Below are positions 43,250-52,103 of a stretch of DNA of 64,000 nucleotides, one piece after another (position 1 is the stretch's first letter; each line of letters opens with the position of its first letter). Both the position numbers and the translations under genes were made by a program. The notes beneath the pieces were generated by a model, which ran no database searches, was not told the origin of the DNA, and was given only the letters and a program-made list of their open reading frames with translations. The DNA comes from Lachnospiraceae bacterium (GTDB lineage: Bacteria; Bacillota; Clostridia; Lachnospirales; Lachnospiraceae), in NCBI GenBank assembly GCA_017542245.1, contig JAFXXN010000145.1:1-64000 (forward strand), in the 5' to 3' direction.

Positions 43250-43282
43250 AGAGTAGCACCTTTTACCTACCATGTCAATAGG
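43250..43282 (-). promoter_or_regulatory. ridA promoter with shared sulfur operator
   Basis: -35 TTGACA (43278-43273), 17-nt spacer, -10 TACTCT (43255-43250). CCTATTGACATGGTAGG around the -35 differs by one base from the metY and JAMM-operon copies. The leader (43206-43250) folds into a hairpin of ACAAGGA/TCCTTGT arms with an inner TGTCA-GAAA-TGAC. Confidence 0.68.
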
Positions 43283-43286
43283 CCAT

Positions 43287-44930
43287 TCAAATAAAACTGG
43301 AATCCTTTACAAGTCCATATTCGTATGATGAAACTTTTCTTACGAATGATACTATATCTTCCTCGTGTTTTTGTTCCTTTTCATAACTTGTTACTTCAGA
43401 TTTTGAGTCAAGCAGTGCTTGAATCTGATTATCATTATGTGTAAGAAGCAATACTACTATTCCCGCTTCATTAAGATGCTTAATAATAACATGCAGTTCA
43501 TTTTCTTTCACATTTTCATCTGCTTCCAAAAGATATGTATGTCTTCCACCTAAAATCAGTTTCTTTTCAACCTTTTCAAGCAATGCCTTGCTAATCCCCT
43601 GAGAACTCTTAAACAATATGGTTACAGCCTTTTGGCCAAGGACGGAACTTCTTGTATCCTTTGTTACATTATCTCCGATCAGTCCGCCATTCTTTTCATA
43701 CTGTTCAACCACACCACACGCACTTGTGACAAAAGATATCCTGTCTATAAGTATCAGCTCGCCCAGTGTTTTATGATCTTTAAACTTTGCGATGCTGATC
43801 CTGTCAGTAAGAGATATCCTGCAGACTGCAATCTCGTTTTTCTGAACAACATCTGTTTCTCTGAACTTTCCGGTATTGACATCTATTGTATACAAGATTT
43901 TTGTTACTATACCAGGTATAAGGGAAGTTCCAAGTTTAACAAAATAATTTATTCCGTTATGAAGCGGAGTATCATCCATCCAAAGGATGGTAGCTGTTAA
44001 TGAATCGGCGGTCTCAATTCCTGCATCCTTTACTATAACAGAGCCACGCGAAATGTCTATTTCCCTGTCTAACTGCAGTGTTACCGCCTCTCCTTTTACT
44101 GCACTTCTTTCTTTTTTATCTCCGACATAAATTGAATTTATCCTTGCTTTTTCTCCGCCGGGAACAACGGTTATTTCATCTCCTTCTGTAATATTTCCGC
44201 TTTCTATCTGTCCCTGGAAACCTCTGAATGTGTGGTCAGGTCTGCAGACTCTCTGTACAGGAAGATAAAAGCCTTTTTCTTCTGAATTTTCGGATACTTC
44301 TACATTTTCAAGGTATGAAAGCAGGCTTTCTCCTGTGTACCATTTCATAGTATCCGTGGTATGTGCAACGTTGTCCCCTTCAGTCGCAGATACAGGAATA
44401 ATCTTAATATTTGCCAGCTGAAGTTCCTTTGCTAGTTCCTCAATCTCTGCCTCTATTTTATGAAATACGTTTTTATCATATTTAACAAGATCCATCTTGT
44501 TGACAGCAAATACAAAATATCTGATGCCCATTACAGAACAGATGCGGGAATGTCGTCGTGTCTGGATCAATACCCCCTTAGCAGCATCTACAAGTATGAT
44601 CGCCAGATCTGCAAATGAAGCACCTACAGCCATATTTCTTGTATATTCTTCGTGTCCGGGAGTATCTGCCACTATAAAACTCCTGACATCTGTCGTAAAA
44701 TAACGGTATGCCACATCTATTGTTATGCCCTGCTCTCTTTCCTCGGTCAATCCGTCAAGCAAAAGAGAATAATCTATTTCTCCGTTTCTGCTCCCGACCT
44801 TTGATTCGAGAGCAAGTGCTCTTTCCTGATCAGCATAGAGCAGTTTTGAATCGTATAATATATGTCCGATAAGTGTTGATTTTCCGTCATCAACACTTCC
44901 ACATGTTATAAATCGAAGTAGATCCTTCAT
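43287..44930 (-). CDS. cysN: Sulfate adenylyltransferase subunit 1 (CysN) with a degenerate APS-kinase-like tail
   Basis: The 547-residue GTPase drives ATP sulfurylase (with CysD), making APS from sulfate. Motifs are GSVDDGKST, the switch DTPGHEEYTRNMA and NKMDL. The beta-barrel domains follow to about residue 420. The last about 125 residues resemble the APS kinase CysC (QKAVTILFKSSQGISKALLEKVEKKL, GRHTYLLEAD, HLNEAGIVVLLLTH), but the kinase P-loop GxSGSGKS is gone (SSQGIS) and the domain is short, so it cannot bind ATP in the usual way. The ATG at 44930 lies 1 base after the cysD stop. A dead kinase fits a pathway that reduces APS directly through AprAB. Confidence 0.92.
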   Translation of the reverse strand: MKDLLRFITCGSVDDGKSTLIGHILYDSKLLYADQERALALESKVGSRNGEIDYSLLLDGLTEEREQGITIDVAYRYFTTDVRSFIVADTPGHEEYTRNMAVGASFADLAIILVDAAKGVLIQTRRHSRICSVMGIRYFVFAVNKMDLVKYDKNVFHKIEAEIEELAKELQLANIKIIPVSATEGDNVAHTTDTMKWYTGESLLSYLENVEVSENSEEKGFYLPVQRVCRPDHTFRGFQGQIESGNITEGDEITVVPGGEKARINSIYVGDKKERSAVKGEAVTLQLDREIDISRGSVIVKDAGIETADSLTATILWMDDTPLHNGINYFVKLGTSLIPGIVTKILYTIDVNTGKFRETDVVQKNEIAVCRISLTDRISIAKFKDHKTLGELILIDRISFVTSACGVVEQYEKNGGLIGDNVTKDTRSSVLGQKAVTILFKSSQGISKALLEKVEKKLILGGRHTYLLEADENVKENELHVIIKHLNEAGIVVLLLTHNDNQIQALLDSKSEVTSYEKEQKHEEDIVSFVRKVSSYEYGLVKDSSFI

Positions 44931-44931
44931 C

Positions 44932-45834
44932 CTAGAAATATCCCTCCTTCTTTCTGCGTTCCATGCTGCCGTCACCACTGTCCTTGTCAATGACTCTTGT
45001 GGTACGCTCAGATTCTACGGCACTCAGAGTTTCTTGAATTATGTCATCCAATGTCACAGCATCCGACTCAAAACCTCCTGTCAGAGGATAACATCCAAGT
45101 GTCCTGAAACGTATCTTCTTTGTCTCTATTTTCTCGCCTTCCTTTAGCTTCATACGGTCATCATCAACCATGATAAGCTGTCCGTCACGCTCTACACATG
45201 GACGTTCGGCGGCAAAATACAGCGGAACTATATCGATATTTTCCTGTTTTATATATTGCCAGATATCCTTCTCGGTCCAGTTTGAAAGAGGGAATACACG
45301 TATGCTCTCGCCCTTATGTATTTCCGTATTATAGAGCTTCCACATTTCAGGCCTCTGATTCTTGGGATCCCAGCCCTGTGCTTCATTCCTGAAAGAGAAA
45401 ATTCTTTCTTTGGCCCTTGATTTTTCCTCGTCTCGTCTGCCTCCGCCAAATGCTGCTGTAAAACCATATTTTGTAAGCGCCTGCTTTAAAGCCTGGGTCT
45501 TCATAATATCCGTATATGATGAGCCGTGATCAAAAGGATTAATACCCTGTTTCACACCCTCTTCATTTGTATATACGATCATATCCAACCCATACTTTTC
45601 AGCCTGTTTATCACGGAAAGAAATCATCTCCTTAAACTTCCAGGTTGTATCTATATGCATGAAAGGAAACGGAGGTTTTTCCGGATAAAATGCCTTTAAT
45701 GCCAAATGTAGCATTACAGAACTGTCCTTACCGATAGAATACAGCATTACCGGTTTCTCACATTCTGCTGCCACCTCACGCATAATATATATTGCTTCTG
45801 CTTCCAAGCTGTCTAAATGAGTTAATTTTTTCAT
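44932..45834 (-). CDS. cysD: Sulfate adenylyltransferase subunit 2
   Basis: The 300-residue PP-loop enzyme adenylates sulfate together with CysN. Characteristic segments are [56 protein letters not shown] and [15 protein letters not shown], all conserved. Length is normal for CysD. The ATG follows AAGGAG at 9 bases. It lies between aprB and cysN in the operon, with a family 2 palindromic repeat in the 50-base gap before it. Confidence 0.95.
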   Translation of the reverse strand: MKKLTHLDSLEAEAIYIMREVAAECEKPVMLYSIGKDSSVMLHLALKAFYPEKPPFPFMHIDTTWKFKEMISFRDKQAEKYGLDMIVYTNEEGVKQGINPFDHGSSYTDIMKTQALKQALTKYGFTAAFGGGRRDEEKSRAKERIFSFRNEAQGWDPKNQRPEMWKLYNTEIHKGESIRVFPLSNWTEKDIWQYIKQENIDIVPLYFAAERPCVERDGQLIMVDDDRMKLKEGEKIETKKIRFRTLGCYPLTGGFESDAVTLDDIIQETLSAVESERTTRVIDKDSGDGSMERRKKEGYF

Positions 45835-45856
45835 CTGTTTTTACTCCTTTTTCAAA

Positions 45857-45884
45857 TCAATCATAGGGACGGTTCTCTGATTGA
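45857..45884. repeat. Dispersed palindromic repeat, family 2
   Basis: TCAATCATAG-GGACGGTT-CTCTGATTGA, nearly identical to the copy at 13561-13588. It abuts the aprB stop codon and may modulate read-through to cysD. Confidence 0.8.
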
Positions 45885-46199
45885 TTAATAATTATTCGCC
45901 TCAGCTGTGTCGGTAATGATAACCTTTTTATCACCGTTTCCTCTTGTAATTGTCCATTCCGTAACATTGCCGTCCGTCTTCAATGACATCCTGCCACCCT
46001 GCCCTCCTATCTCAGGAGAAAGTTTGAGTTCGATGGCGGATACAGGACATTCCTTCACGCATGATACACAGCTCCAGCAGTCTTCTTTCCTTTTAAGATA
46101 TGCCTTACCGCTGTCATTTATCCTAATAATATTTCCCGGACATATATTAATGCATTTTCGGCATCCCCTGCATTTATTCTGATCTATTACAACTCCCAT
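45885..46199 (-). CDS. aprB: Adenylylsulfate reductase beta subunit (ferredoxin type)
   Basis: The 104-residue protein carries two [4Fe-4S] motifs: CRGCRKCINICPG and CWSCVSCVKECPV. A C-terminal tail follows (VTEWTITRGNGDKKVIITD) that wraps the alpha subunit in known AprAB complexes. AprB feeds electrons to AprA for reduction of APS to sulfite. Its length and Cys spacing fit AprB, although the tail is shorter than in dissimilatory sulfate reducers. It sits 10 bases after aprA. Because cysD, cysN, importers and sulfite reductase genes surround it, the pair is assimilatory. Confidence 0.88.
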   Translation of the reverse strand: MGVVIDQNKCRGCRKCINICPGNIIRINDSGKAYLKRKEDCWSCVSCVKECPVSAIELKLSPEIGGQGGRMSLKTDGNVTEWTITRGNGDKKVIITDTAEANNY

Positions 46200-46209
46200 A
46201 TTCCTAACC

Positions 46210-47916
46210 TCATAATTTTATAAGTTCTCTCTTGAAAACTTGCACCTTACCATTCTCATATACTGAGTTGATATAACATTCAAAATTCTTATCTTTCTCG
46301 GGATAATTAGCATTCTCCTGGAAACCGTGCCATCTTGTTTCTTTTCTGGCTCTTAAATGTGCTATCAATACCTTTGAAACTATCAGCCGTTCCCTTACTT
46401 CATATGCCAAGAGCAGCTCATCTAAGTCAGCTACGGAAAGTTTCGACCACAGTTCAAGTAACTTATCAATTTCTTTTTCTGCTTTTTCCAATCCGCTTTC
46501 GGTATATTTATAATTAGTTCTGATACCGCCTGCATATTCATCCATTATTTTCTGCATGGCATTTTCAAGCTGTTTTGAATTATACCTGTCTGCCCGTTCA
46601 CTTTCCGCACCATAATTGATAAATCCATATGCATCATATTTATCATTAAGAAAACTTTCATATTCGGCTTTTTTCTCAGCTGCCTGTTTCCCGAGTTTTT
46701 CTTCATCAACTGAAACGGAATCATGACTTAAAAAATCAATAATTCCTTCCGCTGCTATTTCGCCTTCAGCTAAAGCTCCGGTCACATATTTCTGGGGTGC
46801 ACCACCTGCCACATCTCCTGCAGCAAAGAGTCCTGTTACAGTTGTACTCCTGTCCCTATTTATCCAATATCCGCTGGCTGTATGACCGCCAACCACATAC
46901 GGTTCTGTACCTTCTATCTCAACGTTTTCTTCTGCCGGACCCTTTCCTGAATCAAGCCACTTCAGAGTTTGAAGCGGAGCCATATTTAAGTATGCTTTAT
47001 ACAGATCGTTTTCCTGCTTTTCATCTATTCCTATGGTTTTCAGATAACATGGTCCACGGCCTTCAAGGTTTTCAACCACGGTACCCCACAGTCTGTTTGA
47101 TGTTTCTAACCCATATTTTTTTTCGTAGATTTCTCCTTGAGAGTTAAGCTGTTTTGCTCCAACTCCCTGTGCCAATGTACCTGTCGGAGCTATGGTATCT
47201 TTACATCTGAGCGCGATAAATCTCATCTCAAATGTAGTCATCTCTGCTCCTGCAAGTATACCCATACTGTACCCTGCTCCTGTATTAAACGGACAATACC
47301 ACATCTGATGTGAATTTTCACCCGGATTGTTTGGTCTGTATATACCTGACGCTCCGCCGGTAGCAATCAGTACTGCCTTAGCTCTGAATTCATAAAATAT
47401 CGCATCCTCTATACCAAACCCATATGCCCCTCTTACTATACCTGCATCAAATCTATAGTCCGTAATATTTACATGATTATACACTTCCACATTTGGCTGA
47501 GCATATACAGCCTCTGCCAATATGGGTTTAATATTTTCACCGTTTATTTTCAGGTTTCTCCAGCCTCTTGAAACATATTTACCGTTTTCGTCCTTAAGGA
47601 TGGTCAAACCTCTTTTTTCCATATCGTGAGTGACAGAGTTAAGCCGGTTACATATATCCAGCAACAGGTCTTCCCTGACTATCCCGTCTGCATCCTTTGA
47701 AGCATAATTAACATAATCCATCGGTACATGGCCATCGGTAATATAAGCATTTAAAGCATTTACACCTGCAGCCAGGCATCCGCTTCTCTTTATATTTGCT
47801 TTTTCAGCCACAACAACCTTCAGCTCTGAATTTTCTCCCAAGCGTATTGCCGCATAGCACCCGGCAGTTCCTCCACCGATTATCAAAACGTCAGATTCAA
47901 TTATCTTATGCTCCAT
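46210..47916 (-). CDS. aprA: Adenylylsulfate reductase alpha subunit (flavoprotein)
   Basis: The 568-residue flavoprotein of the fumarate reductase/AprA superfamily has the N-terminal FAD site (DVLIIGGGTAGCYAAIRL). Further features typical of AprA are KRSGCLAAGVNALNAYI, LIATGGASGIYRPNNPGE, TTFEMRFIALRCKDTIAPTG and YVVGGHTASGYWINRDRSTTV, the last for the covalent-type succinate/APS site fold. It reduces APS to sulfite and AMP. No cysH (thioredoxin-dependent APS/PAPS reductase) lies in the window, so AprAB is the likely route. The ATG follows AAGGAGC. Confidence 0.92.
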   Translation of the reverse strand: MEHKIIESDVLIIGGGTAGCYAAIRLGENSELKVVVAEKANIKRSGCLAAGVNALNAYITDGHVPMDYVNYASKDADGIVREDLLLDICNRLNSVTHDMEKRGLTILKDENGKYVSRGWRNLKINGENIKPILAEAVYAQPNVEVYNHVNITDYRFDAGIVRGAYGFGIEDAIFYEFRAKAVLIATGGASGIYRPNNPGENSHQMWYCPFNTGAGYSMGILAGAEMTTFEMRFIALRCKDTIAPTGTLAQGVGAKQLNSQGEIYEKKYGLETSNRLWGTVVENLEGRGPCYLKTIGIDEKQENDLYKAYLNMAPLQTLKWLDSGKGPAEENVEIEGTEPYVVGGHTASGYWINRDRSTTVTGLFAAGDVAGGAPQKYVTGALAEGEIAAEGIIDFLSHDSVSVDEEKLGKQAAEKKAEYESFLNDKYDAYGFINYGAESERADRYNSKQLENAMQKIMDEYAGGIRTNYKYTESGLEKAEKEIDKLLELWSKLSVADLDELLLAYEVRERLIVSKVLIAHLRARKETRWHGFQENANYPEKDKNFECYINSVYENGKVQVFKRELIKL

Positions 47917-47954
47917 GATATTTTAAGCTCCTTATATACCGGATTATTATTGGA

Positions 47955-49031
47955 TTAAATAAATACTGATTCGGACCTGAGTGATTCATTCTGAACCATG
48001 GAAATAGTGTCTCCATCTATCAAAAACATTCTGTAAATAAATATATCCACTGTCTCTCCGATTTCGATTGAAGAGTCATTTATACTCCTGATAGCCGACA
48101 AAAGATTATCATTAATGCTTACTTTTATTTCAAGATTACTGCCTCTGAAAATAATATCTTCAACTGTTCCTTCCTCTACGGATTTTGAATATTGAACGCT
48201 TTCTCCCTTTTTAAATACCGATACAAACTCCGGTCTGATAATGGCAGTAACATTGTCACCCCTGTTTTCAAAAAATCGGAAGCTGTCGTAATTTTTTATG
48301 GGAGTAGAATTTCCTATGAAATTCGCAACAAACGGAGTTGCAGGATTTCTGTATAGCTCCTGAGGAGTACCGGCCTGCTCGACTCTGCCCTGATTGGTTA
48401 CTATGATCTCATCTGCCACCTCAATTGCTTCATCCTGGTCGTGTGTAACAAAGATACTGGTAATATGAAGCTTGGTGATCATCTGTTTTAGCCAGGTACG
48501 AAGTTCAAGTCTGACCTTCGCATCTATCGCGGCAAAGGGCTCATCAAGGAGTAAGATCTGCGGGTTCGGAGCGAGAGCACGGGCAAATGCCACTCTCTGT
48601 CTCTGCCCTCCTGAAAGCTGGCTGGGATATCTTTTTTCAAGGCCTTCACAGCTGATAAGCTTCAATAATTCACCAACTCTGTTTTTTATTTCTTTTTCCG
48701 GTACTTTTTTTACCCTTAATCCAAATGCAATATTATCAAATACTGTCATGTATCTGAAAAGGGCATAGCTCTGAAATACAAATCCGATGCCTCTTTCACT
48801 TCCTGGTACTTTATTTACAATTTTCCCGTCAATGATTATATCCCCCGAATCTGGCTGCTCCAAACCTGCTATCATACGGAGTATTGTTGTTTTTCCACTT
48901 CCTGAAGGTCCCAGCAGCGCTACAAGTTTTCCTTTGGGTATAGATATATTCACATCCTTAGAGGCATGAAAGTCTTTGAAATGTTTATTTATATTCTTTA
49001 ACTCAACATATGCTTTGCTTTGTTCACTCAT
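47955..49031 (-). CDS. cysA: Sulfate/thiosulfate ABC transporter ATPase
   Basis: The 358-residue ATPase has Walker A GPSGSGKTT, Q-loop FVFQSYALFRYMTVFDNIAFGL, signature LSGGQRQRVAFARAL, Walker B ILLLDEPFAAIDA and switch His FVTHD. A C-terminal TOBE-type regulatory region extends from about 240 to the end. FRYMTVFDNIAFGL is typical of CysA. It is the fourth gene of sbp-cysT-cysW-cysA, 38 bases before aprA. Confidence 0.93.
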   Translation of the reverse strand: MSEQSKAYVELKNINKHFKDFHASKDVNISIPKGKLVALLGPSGSGKTTILRMIAGLEQPDSGDIIIDGKIVNKVPGSERGIGFVFQSYALFRYMTVFDNIAFGLRVKKVPEKEIKNRVGELLKLISCEGLEKRYPSQLSGGQRQRVAFARALAPNPQILLLDEPFAAIDAKVRLELRTWLKQMITKLHITSIFVTHDQDEAIEVADEIIVTNQGRVEQAGTPQELYRNPATPFVANFIGNSTPIKNYDSFRFFENRGDNVTAIIRPEFVSVFKKGESVQYSKSVEEGTVEDIIFRGSNLEIKVSINDNLLSAIRSINDSSIEIGETVDIFIYRMFLIDGDTISMVQNESLRSESVFI

Positions 49032-49077
49032 TTCCGATCTCCTTAAAATGCACTCTGCTACATTGCTTTACTATTCC

Positions 49078-49908
49078 CTACTTCTGCATATCCAGGCTTT
49101 TCTTTCCCTTCCATTCCAGTATAAGACGCAGAATAAGTATTATTATAGCCATAACCACCAACACGGAAGACGCTGCAAATGCTCCAGTAAAGTCATAGCC
49201 CTGATACAACAGCTCTATGTATAGTGGCAGGGTATTGGTCTTTCCTCTCAAATGTCCTGAAAGTACGGAAACGGCACCAAACTCTCCCATTGCTCTGGCA
49301 GTACATAACACTATGCCGTACAACAACGCCCATTTTATATGAGGGAGTGTAACCTTTCTGAATATAGTAAATGTCCCGGCCCCCATAAGTGCAGCAGCCT
49401 CTTCTTCGTCCGTTCCCTGTGCCGTAAGAACAGGAATAAGCTCTCTTGAAATAAAAGGAAATGTAACAAATATCGTGGCAAGAATAATACCGGGTACGGC
49501 AAATATAATCTGTATGCCGTACTCATCAAGTATCGGATACAGATCGCTCTGTCTGCCGAATGTCAGCACGAATATCAGACCGGCTATGATCGGAGATACC
49601 GTTACAGGCAGATCTATAAATGTTGAAATAATCTTCTTACCCTTAAATGCATATTTTGTAAGACACCATGCAGCTGCCAAGCCAAAAATTGTATTGATGA
49701 CAACTGCCCATATTGTTGCCTTTATAGTAAGTAATGCTGCTTTTACAGCATATTCATCCGTTACCGCATCTATATATGCGGATATACCCTGGCGAAGTGC
49801 CGTAGTTATTATATATATTAGAGGTAATATCAAAAAGACTATCAGGAATACAAAACATATTCCGATCAAAACCCATTTTAATACACCACTGTTTTTTCTC
49901 AGTTCCAT
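49078..49908 (-). CDS. cysW: Sulfate ABC transporter permease CysW
   Basis: The 276-residue permease has about six helices and the coupling motif EEEAAALMGAGTFTIFRKVTLPHIKWALLYG (split at the loop after MGAG), typical of the CysW/ModB group. ARAMGEFGAVSVLSGHLRGKTNTLPLYIELLYQGYD is the conserved CysW C-terminal segment, split here after VLSGHL. It pairs with CysT to form the sulfate channel. The ATG at 49908 is well placed. Confidence 0.93.
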   Translation of the reverse strand: MELRKNSGVLKWVLIGICFVFLIVFLILPLIYIITTALRQGISAYIDAVTDEYAVKAALLTIKATIWAVVINTIFGLAAAWCLTKYAFKGKKIISTFIDLPVTVSPIIAGLIFVLTFGRQSDLYPILDEYGIQIIFAVPGIILATIFVTFPFISRELIPVLTAQGTDEEEAAALMGAGTFTIFRKVTLPHIKWALLYGIVLCTARAMGEFGAVSVLSGHLRGKTNTLPLYIELLYQGYDFTGAFAASSVLVVMAIIILILRLILEWKGKKSLDMQK

Positions 49909-49918
49909 ACTTTTTTCC

Positions 49919-50749
49919 TCAAGACAATCCGTTTACTCGTTTAGATACAACACTCTGTATGATCGCATTTACCGAAAGGATGATAAATGCCATAGCCAGC
50001 ATCACCAGAGCTATGGAAGTAGCAGAAGCATAATCAAACTCCTGAAGCTCCGACATTATTAACAGAGGTGCTATCTCTGTTTTATAAGGAGTATTTCCCG
50101 CAATAAATACTACGCTCCCGTATTCTCCGATGCTTCTCGCAAATGCGAGGGTAAATCCGGAAATAATAGCCGGGAGTATCTCGGGAAATATTACCTTCCA
50201 GAAAGTCGTTTTTCTGGATGCACCAAGTATCATGGCCGCTTCCTCATATTGCTTATCTATTTTTTCCAATACAGGCTGTACGGATCTCACAACAAAAGGT
50301 ATTCCGATAAATATCAAAGCTATTGTAATACCTGTTCTGGTATATGCTATTTTTATACCGAAGACATTATAAAAGAATTCTCCAACCCATCCGTTAGTAG
50401 TTGTTAAATGTGTAAGCGATATACCTGCTACCGCCGTAGGTAAAGCAAACGGAAGTTCAATTATTCCGTCTAAAAATTTCTTTCCGCGGAAATTGTATCT
50501 TACCAGAACCCATGCCAATATGATCCCCATTATTACATTTATAACCGATGCTATAAAAGCTGTGGAAATACTGACAAAATATCCTGACAAAACTCTCGGT
50601 CTTGTAATCGTTTCAAAAAATTCCGCAGGGGTAAGTTTTGCTGTAAAAACAACAAGTGAACAAAGCGGAATCAAAACCACTATTGATAGGATCGCTATTG
50701 TGATGCCAAAGGATAATCCAAATCCCTGAATAATACTTTTTTTCTTCAT
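49919..50749 (-). CDS. cysT: Sulfate ABC transporter permease CysT (CysU)
   Basis: The 276-residue permease has six helices, ELPFALPTAVAGISLTHL, the coupling loop EEAAMILGASRKTTFWKVIFPEILPAIISG (split after LGAS) and ARSIGEYGSVVFIAGN, all characteristic of CysT. I start at the ATG at 50749: it gives the usual family length, and the longer frame to a GTG at 50821 would run across a large hairpin (50791-50824) and lacks a ribosome site. The ribosome site at 50749 is itself weak, so this start is less certain than others. Confidence 0.88.
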   Translation of the reverse strand: MKKKSIIQGFGLSFGITIAILSIVVLIPLCSLVVFTAKLTPAEFFETITRPRVLSGYFVSISTAFIASVINVIMGIILAWVLVRYNFRGKKFLDGIIELPFALPTAVAGISLTHLTTTNGWVGEFFYNVFGIKIAYTRTGITIALIFIGIPFVVRSVQPVLEKIDKQYEEAAMILGASRKTTFWKVIFPEILPAIISGFTLAFARSIGEYGSVVFIAGNTPYKTEIAPLLIMSELQEFDYASATSIALVMLAMAFIILSVNAIIQSVVSKRVNGLS

Positions 50750-50790
50750 ATATATTTTTACCGCCTTGTTTAGTTTTTCTATAAACAAAT

Positions 50791-50824
50791 GCTGTGGCAA
50801 TGTTTTCAGGCTCTTTGCCACAGC
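50791..50824 (-). other. Intercistronic hairpin between sbp and cysT
   Basis: GCTGTGGCAA (50791-50800) and TTGCCACAGC (50815-50824) form a 10-bp stem with a weak T-rich tail on the minus strand. Such hairpins protect the 3' end of the binding-protein mRNA and lower downstream expression, giving more binding protein than permease. Confidence 0.65.
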
Positions 50825-50871
50825 AAATGTTTCTCATGAAGTATTTAAAAATGGCTTATTTACACTCTCAT

Positions 50872-51969
50872 TTATTTTTCATATATCTGATCGAAGTTAG
50901 CACCGTCAGCAAAATGCTTTGCTCTTGCTTCTTTCCATCCACCAAAATGATTAATATCAGTTAAAGTAATATTAGTATTTATCCACTTGCCGTCTGCAGG
51001 TATTTCCTTAATAGTATTTCCTTCTGAGGCAAATACATACTTCTCTGAAATTGTCTTGTTGCTTGGTCTGTAGAAATTCTGTGCTTCGATTTCCTGAGCC
51101 TCGTCTGAGTACAGATATTTTAAATACTCTGTAGCTGCCTTTTCAGTACCGTGTTTCTTAGCAACCTCATCTACTACAGCAACTGTAGGCTGGCAAAGGA
51201 TAGATACTGAAGGAACAACTATTTCATACTCTCCTGGATATTCCTTTAATGAAAGGAATGCTTCGTTTTCCCATGCAAGAAGTACATCGCCCTGCTTATT
51301 CTCTACGAAAGAAGTTGTCGATCCTCTTGCACCTGAATCAAGAACCACTACATTGCTGTATATTTTTCTGATAGATTCAAGTATCTCTGCCTCACTCTGT
51401 CCCTGCTGCTCAAAATAGTACCATGCAGCTAAATAATTCCACATTGCACCGCCCGATGTCTTAGGGTTAGGAGTTATGATTCCTACATCATCTCTTACAA
51501 GATCGTTCCAGTCAAGTATTGACTTGGGATTTCCCGAACGAACAAGGAAAACGATGGTAGAAGTGTAAGGTGAACTGTCAAGATCAAACTCAGAAGTGAA
51601 GCCTGCATCAATAAGACCTGCATCTGCTACAACCTGAACATCGCCTTCAAGTGCAAGAGTAACTACATCTGCCTCAAGTCCGTTTGCAACTTCAAGTGCC
51701 TGCTTACCGGATCCGCCATGTGACTGGGTAACTGTTATCTTCTGCCCGAAGGTTTTTTCATAATATGCTTCAAATACCTTATTGTATGCCGCATATAACT
51801 CTCTGGTAGGATCATATGATACGTTTGTGAGTTCTATAGGAGCACTGCTTTGCTCTGTTTCATCTGTATTTCCTGCGGCTCCCTTTGCCTGACTTTCTGA
51901 CTTACCGCAGCCTGAAAGCGAAGCCACAAGTACCAGTGCTAAAATTAGTGCCAAAAATCTTTTTCTCAT
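50872..51969 (-). CDS. sbp: Sulfate-binding lipoprotein of the ABC importer
   Basis: The 365-residue protein has a lipoprotein signal (LALILALVLVASLSGCGKS) and the sulfate/thiosulfate-binding fold: VTQSHGGSGKQALEVANGLEADVVTLAL, split after GGSGKQA, ITPNPKTSGGAMWNYLAAWYY, VVLDSGARGSTTSF and GDVLLAWENEA. These are classic Sbp/CysP contact segments. It captures sulfate (or thiosulfate) outside the membrane. The gene has its own promoter with a LysR-type operator and a short upstream ORF, and starts the import-activation-reduction operon that runs to cysN. Confidence 0.94.
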   Translation of the reverse strand: MRKRFLALILALVLVASLSGCGKSESQAKGAAGNTDETEQSSAPIELTNVSYDPTRELYAAYNKVFEAYYEKTFGQKITVTQSHGGSGKQALEVANGLEADVVTLALEGDVQVVADAGLIDAGFTSEFDLDSSPYTSTIVFLVRSGNPKSILDWNDLVRDDVGIITPNPKTSGGAMWNYLAAWYYFEQQGQSEAEILESIRKIYSNVVVLDSGARGSTTSFVENKQGDVLLAWENEAFLSLKEYPGEYEIVVPSVSILCQPTVAVVDEVAKKHGTEKAATEYLKYLYSDEAQEIEAQNFYRPSNKTISEKYVFASEGNTIKEIPADGKWINTNITLTDINHFGGWKEARAKHFADGANFDQIYEK

Positions 51970-52041
51970 TTTTTATAATCTCCTTTATAATTCCTAAATA
52001 TATTTTTAAATATGTCTTGTAGTTTTCTTAGTCAAAAATAA

Positions 52042-52083
52042 TTAACAGTCTATCATACCTCCTGCTGAGTAATTTCTTTTCAT
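52042..52083 (-). CDS. Short upstream ORF ending in cysteine, before sbp
   Basis: A 13-codon frame MKRNYSAGGMIDC starts with ATG at 52083, 7 bases behind a perfect AAGGAGG, and ends with TGT-TAA. It lies 73 bases before sbp in the leader of the sulfate-import operon. The strong ribosome site and the terminal Cys suggest a regulatory leader peptide sensing cysteine or its tRNA. I see no clear terminator after it, so any control may act on translation or RNA stability. Confidence 0.55.
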   Translation of the reverse strand: MKRNYSAGGMIDC

Positions 52084-52103
52084 CCTTCAACCTCCTTACT
52101 TTG

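Noticed and set aside
43153-43250. Leader peptide ahead of ridA
   Set aside because: Only a very short TTG-started frame follows the AAGGAGG, with no Cys codon. The hairpin there is noted but no peptide is claimed.
50750-50821. Longer cysT start (GTG at 50821)
   Set aside because: No ribosome site, and the extra residues would be encoded across a strong hairpin. The ATG at 50749 gives the normal family length.
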